Positions 8,780-17,462 of a DNA stretch of 64,000 nt are shown piece after piece. Where the stretch lies: assembly GCA_003112755.1 (NCBI GenBank), contig BFBT01000001.1, forward strand, positions 1,984,001-2,048,000. The letters run 5' to 3'. The stretch is from Lawsonibacter asaccharolyticus (GTDB taxonomy: Bacteria > Bacillota > Clostridia > Oscillospirales > Oscillospiraceae). Position numbers and translations under genes: made by a program. The stretch's first letter is position 1; every line of letters starts with the position of its first letter. The notes under the pieces are model-generated. The model had not been told where the DNA came from. It ran no database searches and saw only the letters and a list, made by a program, of their open reading frames with translations.

Positions 8780-10768
8780 TTGAACCGAAAAATGACGCAG
8801 ATGCTTCAGCCAAGCTTTCAGCTCTATTTCGTCTGTCTGATCCTGTTTGCCGCGGCATCCGCCTTTTTCAGCCTGTATCTGGCGGCGGCGGAGGCCGTGG
8901 TGGTGGTCCTGCTGGGGCTGTATTACCGGGAGAACAGCCGCCGGCGGCGGCGGGAGATAGCCAAGTACATCGAGAACGTCACCGGGAACATGGATGTGGC
9001 CACCAAGGACACCATGGTAAACTCCCCCCTGCCCATGGTGATCTTCCGGCCGGAGAGCGACGACATCATCTGGACCAATGACCGTTTTCTCCATCTGGCA
9101 GGGGGGAAGGAGCACCTGTTCGACGCCAAGCTGAGCAGCGTGATCCCGGATTTTGATACCCGCTGGCTCATGGAGGGGAAAAACGAGTGCCCCACCGAGG
9201 TCACCTTCGGTCCCCGCCGCTTTCTGGTGTACGGACACCTGGTCCGGGCCTCGGGCCGGGAGGGGGGCTTCCTGGCCACCACCTACTGGGTGGACGTGAC
9301 CGAGTTCTGCCAGGTGCGGGACCAGTTCCGGGGGAGCCGCCCGGTGATGGCGGTGCTGCTGCTGGACAACTATGAGGACCTGATGAAGAACCAGACGGAG
9401 AACCAGCGATCCACCATCTACGCCGAGGTCAACGCCCGGCTGGATGCCTGGGTGGCGGGCACCGGGGGCATGCTCCGCAGAATGGAGCGGGACCGTTACC
9501 TGCTCCTGTTCGAGGAGCAGTACCTGTCCCGGTTCGTGGACCAGAAGTTCGACATCCTGGACACCATCCACCAGGTGGTCAATTCCAGCGGCCTGGCGGC
9601 GACCCTGTCCATCGGCATCGGCAAGGACGGCGGCAGCTTCCAGGAGCTGATGCAGTACGCTAACCTGTCCATTGAGATGGCCCTCTCCCGGGGGGGAGAC
9701 CAGGCGGTCATCCGCAACAAGTTCACCTTTGAGTTTTATGGAGGCCACTCCACCGAGACGGAGAAGCGCACAAAGGTGAAGAGCCGGGTGATGGCAAACG
9801 CCCTGTCCGCCCTGGTGTCCGACTCCTCCAAACTGTTCATCATGGGCCACAAGATGCCCGACATGGACGCCACCGGCGCCGCGGTGGGCGTGTGCGCCAT
9901 CGCCCGGAAAAAAGGAGTCCCCGCCTACATCATCCGGGAGGGGGGGACCAATCCCTCCAAGCCCATCCTGGATAAGCTGGACCAGCTGCCCGAGTACCGG
10001 GGGAATTTCCTCAGTGCCCAGGAGGCCCTGGTGGCGGCGGACAGCCGCTCCCTGGTGGTGGTGGTGGACACCAACCGCCCGGAGCAGGTCCAAGCCCAGG
10101 AGCTGCTGGAGTCCTGCAACCGGGTGGCGGTCATCGACCACCACCGGCGGGCGGCCACCTATATCGAGGGAGCGGCGCTGAACTACCACGAGCCCTACGC
10201 CTCCTCCGCCTGTGAGCTGGTCACCGAGCTGCTCCAGTACATCGCAGAGCCCACCGACCTGCTCCGCACAGAGGCGGAGGCCCTGCTGGCGGGCATCGTG
10301 CTGGATACCAAAAACTTCACCATGCGCACCGGCGGCCGCACCTTTGAGGCGGCAGCTTTCCTGCGCCGCTCCGGCGCCGACACCGGGGAGGTGAAGCGGC
10401 TGTTCCAGAACGACCTGTCCGGCACCATCGCCAAATACGATATCATCCAGAATGCGAAGCTGTACCGGGACCACATCGCCATTGCCGTGGTGGACCACAC
10501 GGTGGGCCGGGTGACAGCGGCCCAGGCGGCGGACGAGCTGCTGAACATCGTGGGGATCAGCACCTCCTTTGTGCTCTTTCCCGACGGGGAGCAGATCATC
10601 ATCTCAGGCCGCTCCATGGGAGACACCAACGTCCAGGTCATCCTGGAGCAGCTGGGGGGCGGAGGCAACGCCGCCGCCGCCGGCGGACAGGTGGCGGGCA
10701 AGACGCTGGAACAGGTGGCCGTGGAGCTGACACAGGCCATCGACCGCTATCTGGAGGAGGACTCCTGA
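8780..10768 (+). CDS. gdpP: cyclic-di-AMP phosphodiesterase GdpP (DHH family)
   Basis: A 662-residue membrane protein if started at TTG 8780, 8 bases behind gaggagg; ATG 8792 is the alternative. Two membrane helices (about 12-55) are followed by a PAS-like region, a GGDEF-like domain that lacks the GGDEF signature (it has SRGGDQA), then DHH and DHHA1 domains. Metal ligands are visible as H357, D361, D363 in GHKMPDMDA and D453-H454-H455 in VIDHHRR. GdpP breaks down c-di-AMP and so affects wall stress and potassium balance. It is followed by rplI and dnaB, the same order as in Bacillus. Confidence 0.93.
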   Translation: MNRKMTQMLQPSFQLYFVCLILFAAASAFFSLYLAAAEAVVVVLLGLYYRENSRRRRREIAKYIENVTGNMDVATKDTMVNSPLPMVIFRPESDDIIWTNDRFLHLAGGKEHLFDAKLSSVIPDFDTRWLMEGKNECPTEVTFGPRRFLVYGHLVRASGREGGFLATTYWVDVTEFCQVRDQFRGSRPVMAVLLLDNYEDLMKNQTENQRSTIYAEVNARLDAWVAGTGGMLRRMERDRYLLLFEEQYLSRFVDQKFDILDTIHQVVNSSGLAATLSIGIGKDGGSFQELMQYANLSIEMALSRGGDQAVIRNKFTFEFYGGHSTETEKRTKVKSRVMANALSALVSDSSKLFIMGHKMPDMDATGAAVGVCAIARKKGVPAYIIREGGTNPSKPILDKLDQLPEYRGNFLSAQEALVAADSRSLVVVVDTNRPEQVQAQELLESCNRVAVIDHHRRAATYIEGAALNYHEPYASSACELVTELLQYIAEPTDLLRTEAEALLAGIVLDTKNFTMRTGGRTFEAAAFLRRSGADTGEVKRLFQNDLSGTIAKYDIIQNAKLYRDHIAIAVVDHTVGRVTAAQAADELLNIVGISTSFVLFPDGEQIIISGRSMGDTNVQVILEQLGGGGNAAAAGGQVAGKTLEQVAVELTQAIDRYLEEDS

Positions 10769-10836
10769 GGGAGCCGCTCATTCCCAAATAAGATATTTCC
10801 TAAAATTATTACTGATAGTATTTGGAGGAACACAAC

Positions 10837-11283
10837 ATGAAAGTGATTTTACAGCAGGATGTCAAGGGCCAGGGCAAGAAGGGCCAGATGGTGGAGGTCT
10901 CCGACGGATACGCCCGCAACTTCCTTCTGCCCCGGAAGCTGGCCGTCTCTGCCACGGCGGACAATATCAACACCATGAAGCAGCAGGAGAAGGCACGCAA
11001 GGCCCAGGAGGCCGCCGAGAAGGCGCAGGCCGAGGCCACCGCCAAGCAGTTGGAGGGACTGATGGTGAAGATCACCGCCAAGGCCGGCGAGGGCGGGCGC
11101 CTCTTCGGCGCTGTGACGGCCAAGGAGATCTCCGAGGCCCTGGCCGAGCAGCACCAGGTGGAGATCGCCAAGACCAAGCTGGTTCTGGACGAACCCATCA
11201 AGGCCTGCGGCGGCTATCAGATCCGCGCCAAGCTGGGCTATGAGGTGGTCGGCACGGTAAACGTCATGGTGGCGGAGGCCTGA
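10837..11283 (+). CDS. rplI: 50S ribosomal protein L9
   Basis: 148 residues from ATG 10837 behind ggagg. The N-terminus MKVILQQDVKGQGKKG and the NFLLPRKLA motif are the L9 signature; a long alanine/lysine/glutamine-rich helix (about 45-75) joins the N- and C-terminal domains that bind 23S rRNA. It lies 68 bases after gdpP. Confidence 0.97.
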   Translation: MKVILQQDVKGQGKKGQMVEVSDGYARNFLLPRKLAVSATADNINTMKQQEKARKAQEAAEKAQAEATAKQLEGLMVKITAKAGEGGRLFGAVTAKEISEALAEQHQVEIAKTKLVLDEPIKACGGYQIRAKLGYEVVGTVNVMVAEA

Positions 11284-11420
11284 GAAGGACGGTGAGGGGT
11301 GAGGAGAGGGGCGCTGTGCAGAGCGTTGATGCGCGGCCCTCCCACCGTCCGGCGGTTCCGGGCACCAAAATCCCGAACTCTCGATTTTGAATTCCTGATT
11401 TGGAAGGCAGGTGGTCTCAT

Positions 11421-12776
11421 ATGGTGCTGGAAGAGGAAGAGCTGCTCCTTAAGCAGCTCCCCCATTCTGTGGAGGCGGAGCAGGCCGTGCTGGGCTCCAT
11501 GCTCATCGACCCCCGCTGTGTCCCGGATGTGATCGAGCAGCTCCGGCCGGAGGACTTCTATATCCGGCAGAACCGGGAGATCTACGAGACCATTTACTCC
11601 ATGTTCAACTTCTCCCTCACCATCGACCCGGTGACGGTGCTGGAGAACATGCGGAAAAACGGGGTCTACGACGAGAATGTCTCCCGCAACTACATCCTCC
11701 AGCTGATGGACACCACGCCCACTGCGGCCAACGTGGGGGAGTACGTGGCCATCATCAAGGACAAGACCCTGCTGCGGCGCATCGCCGAGACGGCGGGGGA
11801 CATGACCGCTATGGTCCAGCAGGGCACAGACAGCGGCCAGGACGTGCTGGAGGCGGCGGAGCAGCGGGTCTACGCCATCCGGCAGGGGCGGGCCGCCCGG
11901 GGACTGACACCCATCTCCGCGGTGCTGCTGGATGTGTATGACCGGCTCAATGAGCTGGCCGCCAGCGATGCGGCGGTGCCCGGCCTGTCCACCGGACTGG
12001 GGGACCTGGATCTGGCCATCTCCGGCCTGAACAAGTCCGACCTGATCCTGCTGGCCGCCCGGCCCGGCATGGGAAAGACCTCCATGGCGCTGAACATCCT
12101 GCTCCACGCGGGCAAGTTCTCCGGGAAGAGCGTGGCCTTTTTCTCCCTGGAGATGAGCCGGGAGCAGCTGGTGCTGCGCCTGATCTCCAACGAATCCTTT
12201 GTGGACAACAAAAAGCTGGTGACCGGAAAGCTCAATGAGAGCGACTGGGAGAAAGTGGCCGCCGCCGCCGACGCCCTGAACCGCACTAAGATCCTCATCG
12301 ACGACGACTCTACGGTGTCGGTGGCCGATATCAACGCCAAATGCCGCCGGGTGGAGGACCTGGGGCTGGTGGTCATCGACTACCTCCAGCTGATGACCTC
12401 CGCCGGCGGAAAGGAGCGCAGCGGCGACAACCGGCAGCAGATCGTCTCCGACATCTCTCGGGCCCTGAAGATCATGGCCAAGGAACTGAACGTGCCGGTG
12501 CTGTGCCTGTCTCAGCTCTCCCGTGCCAACGAGAGCCGGACCAATAAGCGGCCCATGCTCTCAGATCTGCGGGAATCGGGGGCCATCGAGCAGGACGCCG
12601 ATATCGTCATGTTCCTCTACCGGGAGGACTACTACGAGAAAGAATCAGAAAACCACAACCTGGCCGAGTGCATCATCGCCAAAAACCGGCACGGGGAGAC
12701 CCGGACGGTGGAGCTCCAGTGGCTGCCTGAGTACACCACCTTCTCCTCCATCGACCGGACCCATGAGGAGTATTGA
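11421..12776 (+). CDS. dnaB: replicative DNA helicase DnaB
   Basis: A 451-residue helicase from ATG 11421 (site aaggcaggtgg). N-terminal DnaB domain begins QLPHSVEAEQAVLGSML; the RecA-like core has Walker A RPGMGKTS with K219, the SLEMS segment, Walker B LVVIDYLQLM and the SQLSR motif. It unwinds DNA ahead of the replication fork as a hexamer. The stop codon is 2 bases before the tilS ATG, so these genes are translationally linked. Confidence 0.96.
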   Translation: MVLEEEELLLKQLPHSVEAEQAVLGSMLIDPRCVPDVIEQLRPEDFYIRQNREIYETIYSMFNFSLTIDPVTVLENMRKNGVYDENVSRNYILQLMDTTPTAANVGEYVAIIKDKTLLRRIAETAGDMTAMVQQGTDSGQDVLEAAEQRVYAIRQGRAARGLTPISAVLLDVYDRLNELAASDAAVPGLSTGLGDLDLAISGLNKSDLILLAARPGMGKTSMALNILLHAGKFSGKSVAFFSLEMSREQLVLRLISNESFVDNKKLVTGKLNESDWEKVAAAADALNRTKILIDDDSTVSVADINAKCRRVEDLGLVVIDYLQLMTSAGGKERSGDNRQQIVSDISRALKIMAKELNVPVLCLSQLSRANESRTNKRPMLSDLRESGAIEQDADIVMFLYREDYYEKESENHNLAECIIAKNRHGETRTVELQWLPEYTTFSSIDRTHEEY

Positions 12777-12778
12777 CC

Positions 12779-14725
12779 ATGGCCCATTCCAGCCCGTTCC
12801 ATGGGCTGAACGCCCTCATCGAGACCTACGGAATGATCCCGCCGGGGAGCACGGTGCTGTGCGCCTGCTCTGGGGGGGCGGACTCGGTGTATCTCCTGCA
12901 CCGGCTGTACCTGCTCCGGGAGCGGATGGGGTTCCGTCTGGCTGCCGCCCACTACAACCATCAGCTGCGGGGGGAGGAATCCCGGCGGGACGAAGCATTC
13001 GTCCGCCGCTTCGTCGCCCAGTGGTGCGGCCCCGCCCAGGTGGACGGACATGAGCTGCCCGGTGTCCCCCTCTATGTGGGCCGGGGCGACGTGGCTGCCC
13101 AGGCCGGAGAGCTGGGACGAGGCCTGGAGGAGACCGCCCGGGAGATGCGTTACGCCTTCCTCCGGGAGACCGCGGCAGAGCTGGGCGGAGCCCTGATCGC
13201 CACCGCCCACACCGCGGATGACAATGGAGAGACCATCCTGCTCCACCTGCTCCGGGGCAGCGGCCTGCGGGGGCTGACCGGCATCCGCCCGGTGGGGGAG
13301 GGGCTGATCCGCCCCATGCTCACCACCACACGGGCCCAGGTGGAGGAATATCTGCGCCTCTACGGACTGCCCCATGTGGAGGACAGCTCCAACAGGGACG
13401 AGTCCTTTTCCCGCAACCGCCTGCGCTGGCAGGTGGTGCCGGAGCTGGAGGACATGTGCCCCGGCTTCGCCAGACGGACGGCGGAGACCGCAGCCCTGCT
13501 GCGGACAGACGAGGACTACCTCACCGGCCTGGCGGAAAAGGCGGTGGCGGACCTCCTCCCCCGCGCGGGGACCCTCCGCCTGCCCGCGGCAGCGGTGGGG
13601 GATCTGCCTGACGCCTTGGCGCCCCGGGCGGCCCGGCTGCTGCTGGCCCGCCTGCGGGACGGAGATACCGATCTGGCCGCCCCCCATCTGGGGGGGGTGG
13701 TGGCCCTGTGCCGGGGGAGGGACCCCTCTGCCCGGCTGGATCTGCCGGAGGGCATCACCGCCCGACGGGAGTATGAGATGCTGGTGCTCACCCGGGAGAC
13801 TGCGCCCCCGGCACTGGAGGAGGCATCCCTCCCCATGCCCGGGCAGCTGCGGACGGGGGAGTGGACCCTGACCTGCGCGGCAGCGGTGTACCAAGGGGAG
13901 CCCCAGTCGGGCCGGGAATTCTGGCTGGCTGGGGCAGAGGGGCTCACCGTCCGTCCCCGGAGGACCGGGGACCGGCTGGAGCGTCCGGGCCGTCCGGGCC
14001 GAACCGTGAAAAAAATCATGATCGACCAGAAGCTGCCCAGGCACCTGCGGGATACCGTCCCTGTGCTGGACAGCGGCGGCAGGGTGGCTGCGGTGGCGGA
14101 GCTGGGGCCGGACGCGGCCTTTCTGCCCCGCCTGGGGGAGCCCTGCTGGCATATTACGGCGAAAAGAAAAGGAGAATATTTCATGTTGGAAAAGGATATC
14201 CAGGAAATACTGTTTTCAGAGGAACAGCTGGCCCAGCGGGTGAAGGAGATCGCCGGTGAGATCAACCGGGACTACGTCGGACAGGAGATCATGCTGGTCA
14301 GCGTGCTCCGAGGTTCCTTTGTGTTCATGGCGGACCTGTGCCGGCGCATCGATCTGCCCTGTACGGTGGACTTCATGGCGGTGTCCTCCTATGGCGGCGG
14401 GACCTCCTCCAGCGGCCAGGTGCAGATCACCAAGGACCTGTCCAGCGACATCACGGGGAAGAACATCATCGTGGTGGAGGATATCCTGGACAGCGGAAAC
14501 ACCCTGAGCTATCTGCTGAAGGTGCTAGAGCAGCGCAGCCCGGCCTCCATCCGGCTGTGTACCCTGCTGGACAAGCCGGAGCGCCGGGTCAAGCCAGTGG
14601 AGGTCCACTACTCCGGCTTCACCATTCCAGACGCCTTTGTGGTGGGCTATGGGCTGGATTACGCAGAGCATTACCGGAACCTGCCCTACATCGGCATCCT
14701 GAAGCCGGAGGTCTACGGCGGCTGA
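12779..14725 (+). CDS. tilS: tRNA(Ile)-lysidine synthetase, reading frame continuous with hpt
   Basis: From ATG 12779 (8 bases after gaggag; a TTG at 12773 is possible) the frame has no stop codon until 14725, so the product may be a 648-residue TilS-HprT fusion. Residues 1-468 are TilS: PP-loop SGGADS at 31-36, HYNHQLRGEE, ATAHTADDNGET, RGSGLRGLTG, and a C-terminal region with RRTGDRLERPGR. TilS adds lysine to C34 of tRNA-Ile(CAU). From residue 469 the sequence is a complete hypoxanthine phosphoribosyltransferase with its own start site at 14183. Fused TilS/HprT is known in Listeria. Confidence 0.9.
   Translation: MAHSSPFHGLNALIETYGMIPPGSTVLCACSGGADSVYLLHRLYLLRERMGFRLAAAHYNHQLRGEESRRDEAFVRRFVAQWCGPAQVDGHELPGVPLYVGRGDVAAQAGELGRGLEETAREMRYAFLRETAAELGGALIATAHTADDNGETILLHLLRGSGLRGLTGIRPVGEGLIRPMLTTTRAQVEEYLRLYGLPHVEDSSNRDESFSRNRLRWQVVPELEDMCPGFARRTAETAALLRTDEDYLTGLAEKAVADLLPRAGTLRLPAAAVGDLPDALAPRAARLLLARLRDGDTDLAAPHLGGVVALCRGRDPSARLDLPEGITARREYEMLVLTRETAPPALEEASLPMPGQLRTGEWTLTCAAAVYQGEPQSGREFWLAGAEGLTVRPRRTGDRLERPGRPGRTVKKIMIDQKLPRHLRDTVPVLDSGGRVAAVAELGPDAAFLPRLGEPCWHITAKRKGEYFMLEKDIQEILFSEEQLAQRVKEIAGEINRDYVGQEIMLVSVLRGSFVFMADLCRRIDLPCTVDFMAVSSYGGGTSSSGQVQITKDLSSDITGKNIIVVEDILDSGNTLSYLLKVLEQRSPASIRLCTLLDKPERRVKPVEVHYSGFTIPDAFVVGYGLDYAEHYRNLPYIGILKPEVYGG
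14183..14725 (+). CDS. hpt: hypoxanthine-guanine phosphoribosyltransferase
   Basis: 180 residues from ATG 14183, which has an excellent site (aaaggag then 8 bases). It salvages hypoxanthine and guanine with PRPP. Motifs: LVSVLRGSFVFMADL, the flexible loop SSYGGGTSSSG, and the PRPP-binding VVEDILDSGNTLSYL. The length is that of a free-standing HprT. The frame is open upstream into tilS, so both a separate protein and a fusion are possible. It precedes ftsH, the order tilS-hpt-ftsH being classical in Firmicutes. Confidence 0.93.
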   Translation: MLEKDIQEILFSEEQLAQRVKEIAGEINRDYVGQEIMLVSVLRGSFVFMADLCRRIDLPCTVDFMAVSSYGGGTSSSGQVQITKDLSSDITGKNIIVVEDILDSGNTLSYLLKVLEQRSPASIRLCTLLDKPERRVKPVEVHYSGFTIPDAFVVGYGLDYAEHYRNLPYIGILKPEVYGG

Positions 14726-14782
14726 GCCGGAGAGACTTGGAGGGCGGCGGCCTCCTGAAATTTGTGATCCGCCGGAAAGGAC

Positions 14783-16678
14783 GTGGTTTTCCTGAAACGG
14801 TTCAGCGCGCGGGACCTGATCTTCTATCTGCTGGCCATCCTGGTGATGGTGTTCACCTTCAATGCGGTGCAGCAGATGAACGAGCCGGATGACCCCACTT
14901 ATAATGAGATCCGCCTGCTCTTTGAGCAGGAGAAGGTGAAGTACTTCTCCGTGGAGGACAATGTGCTCACTCTGACTCTGCGGGGGGAGGGGGAGGACAC
15001 CTCCACCCTGAAGTACCACCTGGCCGACTTCAATGTGTTCTATAACGACCTGCACGAGCTTATCGACAGCCAGCGCCAGGCTGGGATCATCCAGGACTAT
15101 GACTACCCCGCCGGCTGGGCGGAGCCTTGGTGGTTCGTCTATGTGCCCTACCTGGTGATCCTGCTGGGCTTCGGCATCCTGATGTACACCATGTATCTGC
15201 GGCAGAACACTGGGGGCGGCGGAGGAGGGGGGCCGTCCCGCTTCGGCCATGCCCGCACCCGCACCCTGGCAGACCAGGGGAAGAAGGTCACCTTCAACGA
15301 TGTGGCCGGTGCGGATGAGGAGAAGGAGGAGTTGGAAGAGATCGTGGAGTTCCTCCGGGACCCCCAGAAGTTCACCGCCCTGGGCGCCCGCATCCCCAAG
15401 GGCGTGCTGCTGGTGGGGCCTCCGGGCACGGGCAAGACCCTCATCGCCAAGGCGGTGGCCGGCGAGGCGGGGGTCCACTTCCTGTCCATCTCGGGCTCTG
15501 ACTTCGTGGAGCTGTATGTGGGTGTGGGTGCCAGCCGGGTGCGGGACCTGTTCGACCAGGCCAAGAAGGACGCCCCCGCCATCGTGTTCATCGACGAGAT
15601 CGACGCGGTGGGCCGGCAGCGGGGCGCCGGCCTGGGCGGCGGCCACGACGAGCGGGAACAGACCCTGAACCAGCTGCTGGTGGAGATGGACGGCTTTGGC
15701 TCCAATGAGGGGGTCATCGTCATGGCGGCCACCAACCGGCCGGACATCCTGGACCCCGCCCTGCTGCGGCCTGGCCGGTTCGACCGCCAGATCTATGTGG
15801 GACTGCCCGACATCAAGGGCCGGGAGGAGATCCTGAAGGTCCACGCCCGGAAGAAGCCCCTGGCGGAGGACGTATCCCTCTCCGATGTGGCGAAGGCCAC
15901 CTCCGGCTTCACCGGTGCGGATCTGGAGAACCTGCTCAATGAGGCGGCTCTGCTCTCTGCCCGGGAGGACCGGCGTTTCATTACCCGCCAGGACCTCCAC
16001 GAGGCCATGATGAAAGTAATTGCCGGCCCGGAGAAGCGCAGCCGGGTGGTGACGCCCCATGCCAGGCGGCTTACCGCCTACCACGAGGCGGGCCACGCCG
16101 TGGTGATCCACGAGCTGGACAGCCAGGACCCCGTGCACCAGATTACCATCGTGCCCCGGGGACAGGCGGGAGGCATGACCATCTCTCTGCCCAGGGAGGA
16201 CCGGGCCTATCTGTCCAAGCGGGAGCTGGAGGAGCGCATTGCTGTCTGCCTGGGCGGCCGGGTGGCGGAGCAGCTGGTGCTCAACGACATCTCCACCGGT
16301 GCCTCCAGCGACATCCAGAAGGCGTCTCAGACTGCCCGGGCTATGGTCACCAAGTACGGCATGAGCGAGCGGCTGGGGACCATCGCCTACGGCAACGAGA
16401 ACGATGAAGTGTTCATCGGCCGCACCATGGCCCAGGCCCGGACCTACTCCGAGGAGGTGGCAGGCCAGATCGACGAGGAGGTCAAGGCGATCGTGGACCG
16501 GGCCTATGCCCGGTGTGAAGAGATCCTGACCCGGCGGCGGCAGGAGCTGGAGCTCACCGCACGCTATCTGCTGGTCCATGAGACCATGAGCGGCGAGATC
16601 TTTCAAAAAGTGTTCACTGACCCGGCGGCCCCTGAGCTGGCGCTTCCGGAGGAGGACCAGCCGGCCCAGGAGGGCTGA
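14783..16678 (+). CDS. ftsH: ATP-dependent zinc metalloprotease FtsH
   Basis: A 631-residue membrane protease. GTG 14783 is the first possible start after an in-frame TGA, but the ggaaagg site lies very close to it; a CTG at 14792 would be better spaced. Two membrane helices (about 11-28 and 115-136) enclose the small extracytoplasmic domain; a glycine-rich linker precedes the AAA core with Walker A GPPGTGKT (K218), Walker B IVFIDEID, second region of homology [18 protein letters not shown], then the zinc site HEAGH at 434-438. It degrades misassembled membrane proteins and regulators. Confidence 0.96.
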   Translation: MVFLKRFSARDLIFYLLAILVMVFTFNAVQQMNEPDDPTYNEIRLLFEQEKVKYFSVEDNVLTLTLRGEGEDTSTLKYHLADFNVFYNDLHELIDSQRQAGIIQDYDYPAGWAEPWWFVYVPYLVILLGFGILMYTMYLRQNTGGGGGGGPSRFGHARTRTLADQGKKVTFNDVAGADEEKEELEEIVEFLRDPQKFTALGARIPKGVLLVGPPGTGKTLIAKAVAGEAGVHFLSISGSDFVELYVGVGASRVRDLFDQAKKDAPAIVFIDEIDAVGRQRGAGLGGGHDEREQTLNQLLVEMDGFGSNEGVIVMAATNRPDILDPALLRPGRFDRQIYVGLPDIKGREEILKVHARKKPLAEDVSLSDVAKATSGFTGADLENLLNEAALLSAREDRRFITRQDLHEAMMKVIAGPEKRSRVVTPHARRLTAYHEAGHAVVIHELDSQDPVHQITIVPRGQAGGMTISLPREDRAYLSKRELEERIAVCLGGRVAEQLVLNDISTGASSDIQKASQTARAMVTKYGMSERLGTIAYGNENDEVFIGRTMAQARTYSEEVAGQIDEEVKAIVDRAYARCEEILTRRRQELELTARYLLVHETMSGEIFQKVFTDPAAPELALPEEDQPAQEG

Positions 16679-16688
16679 GCGCGGCGGC

Positions 16689-16720
16689 AGCCGGGAGGTG
16701 GAAGGACCTCCCGGCTGTTT
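16689..16720 (+). terminator. terminator after ftsH
   Basis: An 11-bp stem AGCCGGGAGGT / ACCTCCCGGCT with a 6-nt loop, followed by GTTT. The T tract is short. Confidence 0.7.
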
Positions 16721-16748
16721 CATATGGATAGGGAGAGGGGGACGGAGG

Positions 16749-16868
16749 ATGAGAAAAAGAAGAGCTGGAGGGACGGCGGCGCTGGTCCTGCTGCCGCTGC
16801 TGGCCGGATGCGGCGCCTCAGGGCCGGAAGCGGCGGGCTCCGGGCTGGAGGAGGTGTCCTCCCGATAG
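16749..16868 (+). CDS. 39-residue putative lipoprotein
   Basis: ATG 16749 lies 7 bases after an aggggg site and the frame stops at TAG 16866. The peptide starts MRKRRAGG, continues with a hydrophobic segment ALVLLPLLAGC that ends in a good lipobox (LAGC, Cys21), and leaves a mature part of only 19 small and acidic residues. The form is that of an exported, lipid-anchored peptide, or the surviving 5' end of a longer lipoprotein gene. Strong hairpins lie on both sides. No homologue is recognised. Confidence 0.5.
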   Translation: MRKRRAGGTAALVLLPLLAGCGASGPEAAGSGLEEVSSR

Positions 16869-16875
16869 GGGCCAG

Positions 16876-16916
16876 ACGCACAGGGGGCGTGCCTGCTGGG
16901 CACGCCCCCTGTGCGT
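16876..16916. terminator. hairpin between the small lipoprotein gene and the minus-strand gene
   Basis: An 18-bp perfect stem (ACGCACAGGGGGCGTGCC and its complement) with a 5-nt loop. It lies between converging genes. There is no clear T run on either side, only TTATG, so it may stop transcription poorly or act on mRNA ends. Confidence 0.65.
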
Positions 16917-16925
16917 TATGTCATG

Positions 16926-17144
16926 TTACAGCTGACGCAGCTCCTGAATGGTCTCCTGGATGGTCCTCTGGGGCAGCCAGACGGCAGCCATCTCCGCCAG
17001 CTGAGCCAGGGTCAGGGACCGGGAGGCCCCCACCAGCGGGTGGTTCATGAATTTCCCAAACCGGCGCTGGAACACAGACCGGGAGGCCCGGTTATCCAGC
17101 AGCTCCCCCACCGTAATGGTGTTGTTTCTCAGATCCAAGGTCAT
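16926..17144 (-). CDS. small conserved-looking protein, unknown function
   Basis: 72 residues, ATG at 17144 with a textbook site (ggaggtgaa). It starts MTLDLRNNTITVGELLDNR and has two predicted helical parts, the second around LAQLAEMAAVWLPQR and ending in an amphipathic helix. It is soluble and without a signal peptide. No family recognised. It lies between a hairpin and a 195-bp repeat element, so it appears to be a single-gene transcript. Confidence 0.7.
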   Translation of the reverse strand: MTLDLRNNTITVGELLDNRASRSVFQRRFGKFMNHPLVGASRSLTLAQLAEMAAVWLPQRTIQETIQELRQL

Positions 17145-17203
17145 TTCACCTCCGCTCCATTCTATGCAGGGGAGGGGAAAAGAATGTGGAGTCAGGACGG
17201 TGA

Positions 17204-17398
17204 GACTGTTGAAAAAGTAGCTCTGCCGCTTTTTCGAGCAGGAGCTTAGAAAAGTTTACCCACAATTCTTTGCAGAATTGTGGGTAAAGATTTCATGAAA
17301 AGCATCATTTCTAAGGCACATGCCCTGAGAAATGACGCAATCAAACCTTACTCGGCTGCCTGCGGGCGCTGGAACTCCGAGCAGGAGTTTTTTTCCAC
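17204..17398 (-). repeat. 195-bp multi-hairpin intergenic repeat, copy 1
   Basis: Read on the minus strand this region matches 33137-33332 in order and spacing: an A-rich start, CTCCTGC-nn-GGAGTTCC, CCCGCAGGC, GTCATTTC-n17-GAAATGA, a central hairpin, CTCGAAAAAGCGGC and ACAGTC. Internal stems include GTCATTTC-type arms (17304-17335), a 15-bp perfect stem with TTGC loop (17255-17269 with 17274-17288) and GAAAAAG...CTTTTTC (17211-17235). The stretch 17145-17462 holds no gene. Differences between copies often fall on both sides of stems, which suggests the RNA fold is kept. Confidence 0.75.
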
Positions 17399-17404
17399 AA
17401 GCTG

Positions 17405-17437
17405 AGTGGGAGCTTCCTTATACAAGAAGCTCCCACT
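17405..17437. terminator. hairpin downstream of the ABC transporter ATPase gene
   Basis: A 12-bp stem AGTGGGAGCTTC / GAAGCTCCCACT with a 9-nt loop, 26 bases past the end of the transporter ATPase gene. No T run directly follows on the minus strand, so its efficiency is unclear. Confidence 0.55.
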
Positions 17438-17462
17438 GGTGAGGTTTAAAATTGTGGTGTGC

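Noticed and set aside
8432..10498. Long open frame on the minus strand opposite gdpP
   Set aside because: It is the antisense shadow of a GC-rich gene: rich in His, Gly, Val and Gln, without domains, and the plus-strand product is a clear DHH phosphodiesterase.
14525..16903. 792-codon open frame on the minus strand opposite hpt and ftsH
   Set aside because: No ribosome site and no family motif; composition follows from the codon bias of ftsH.
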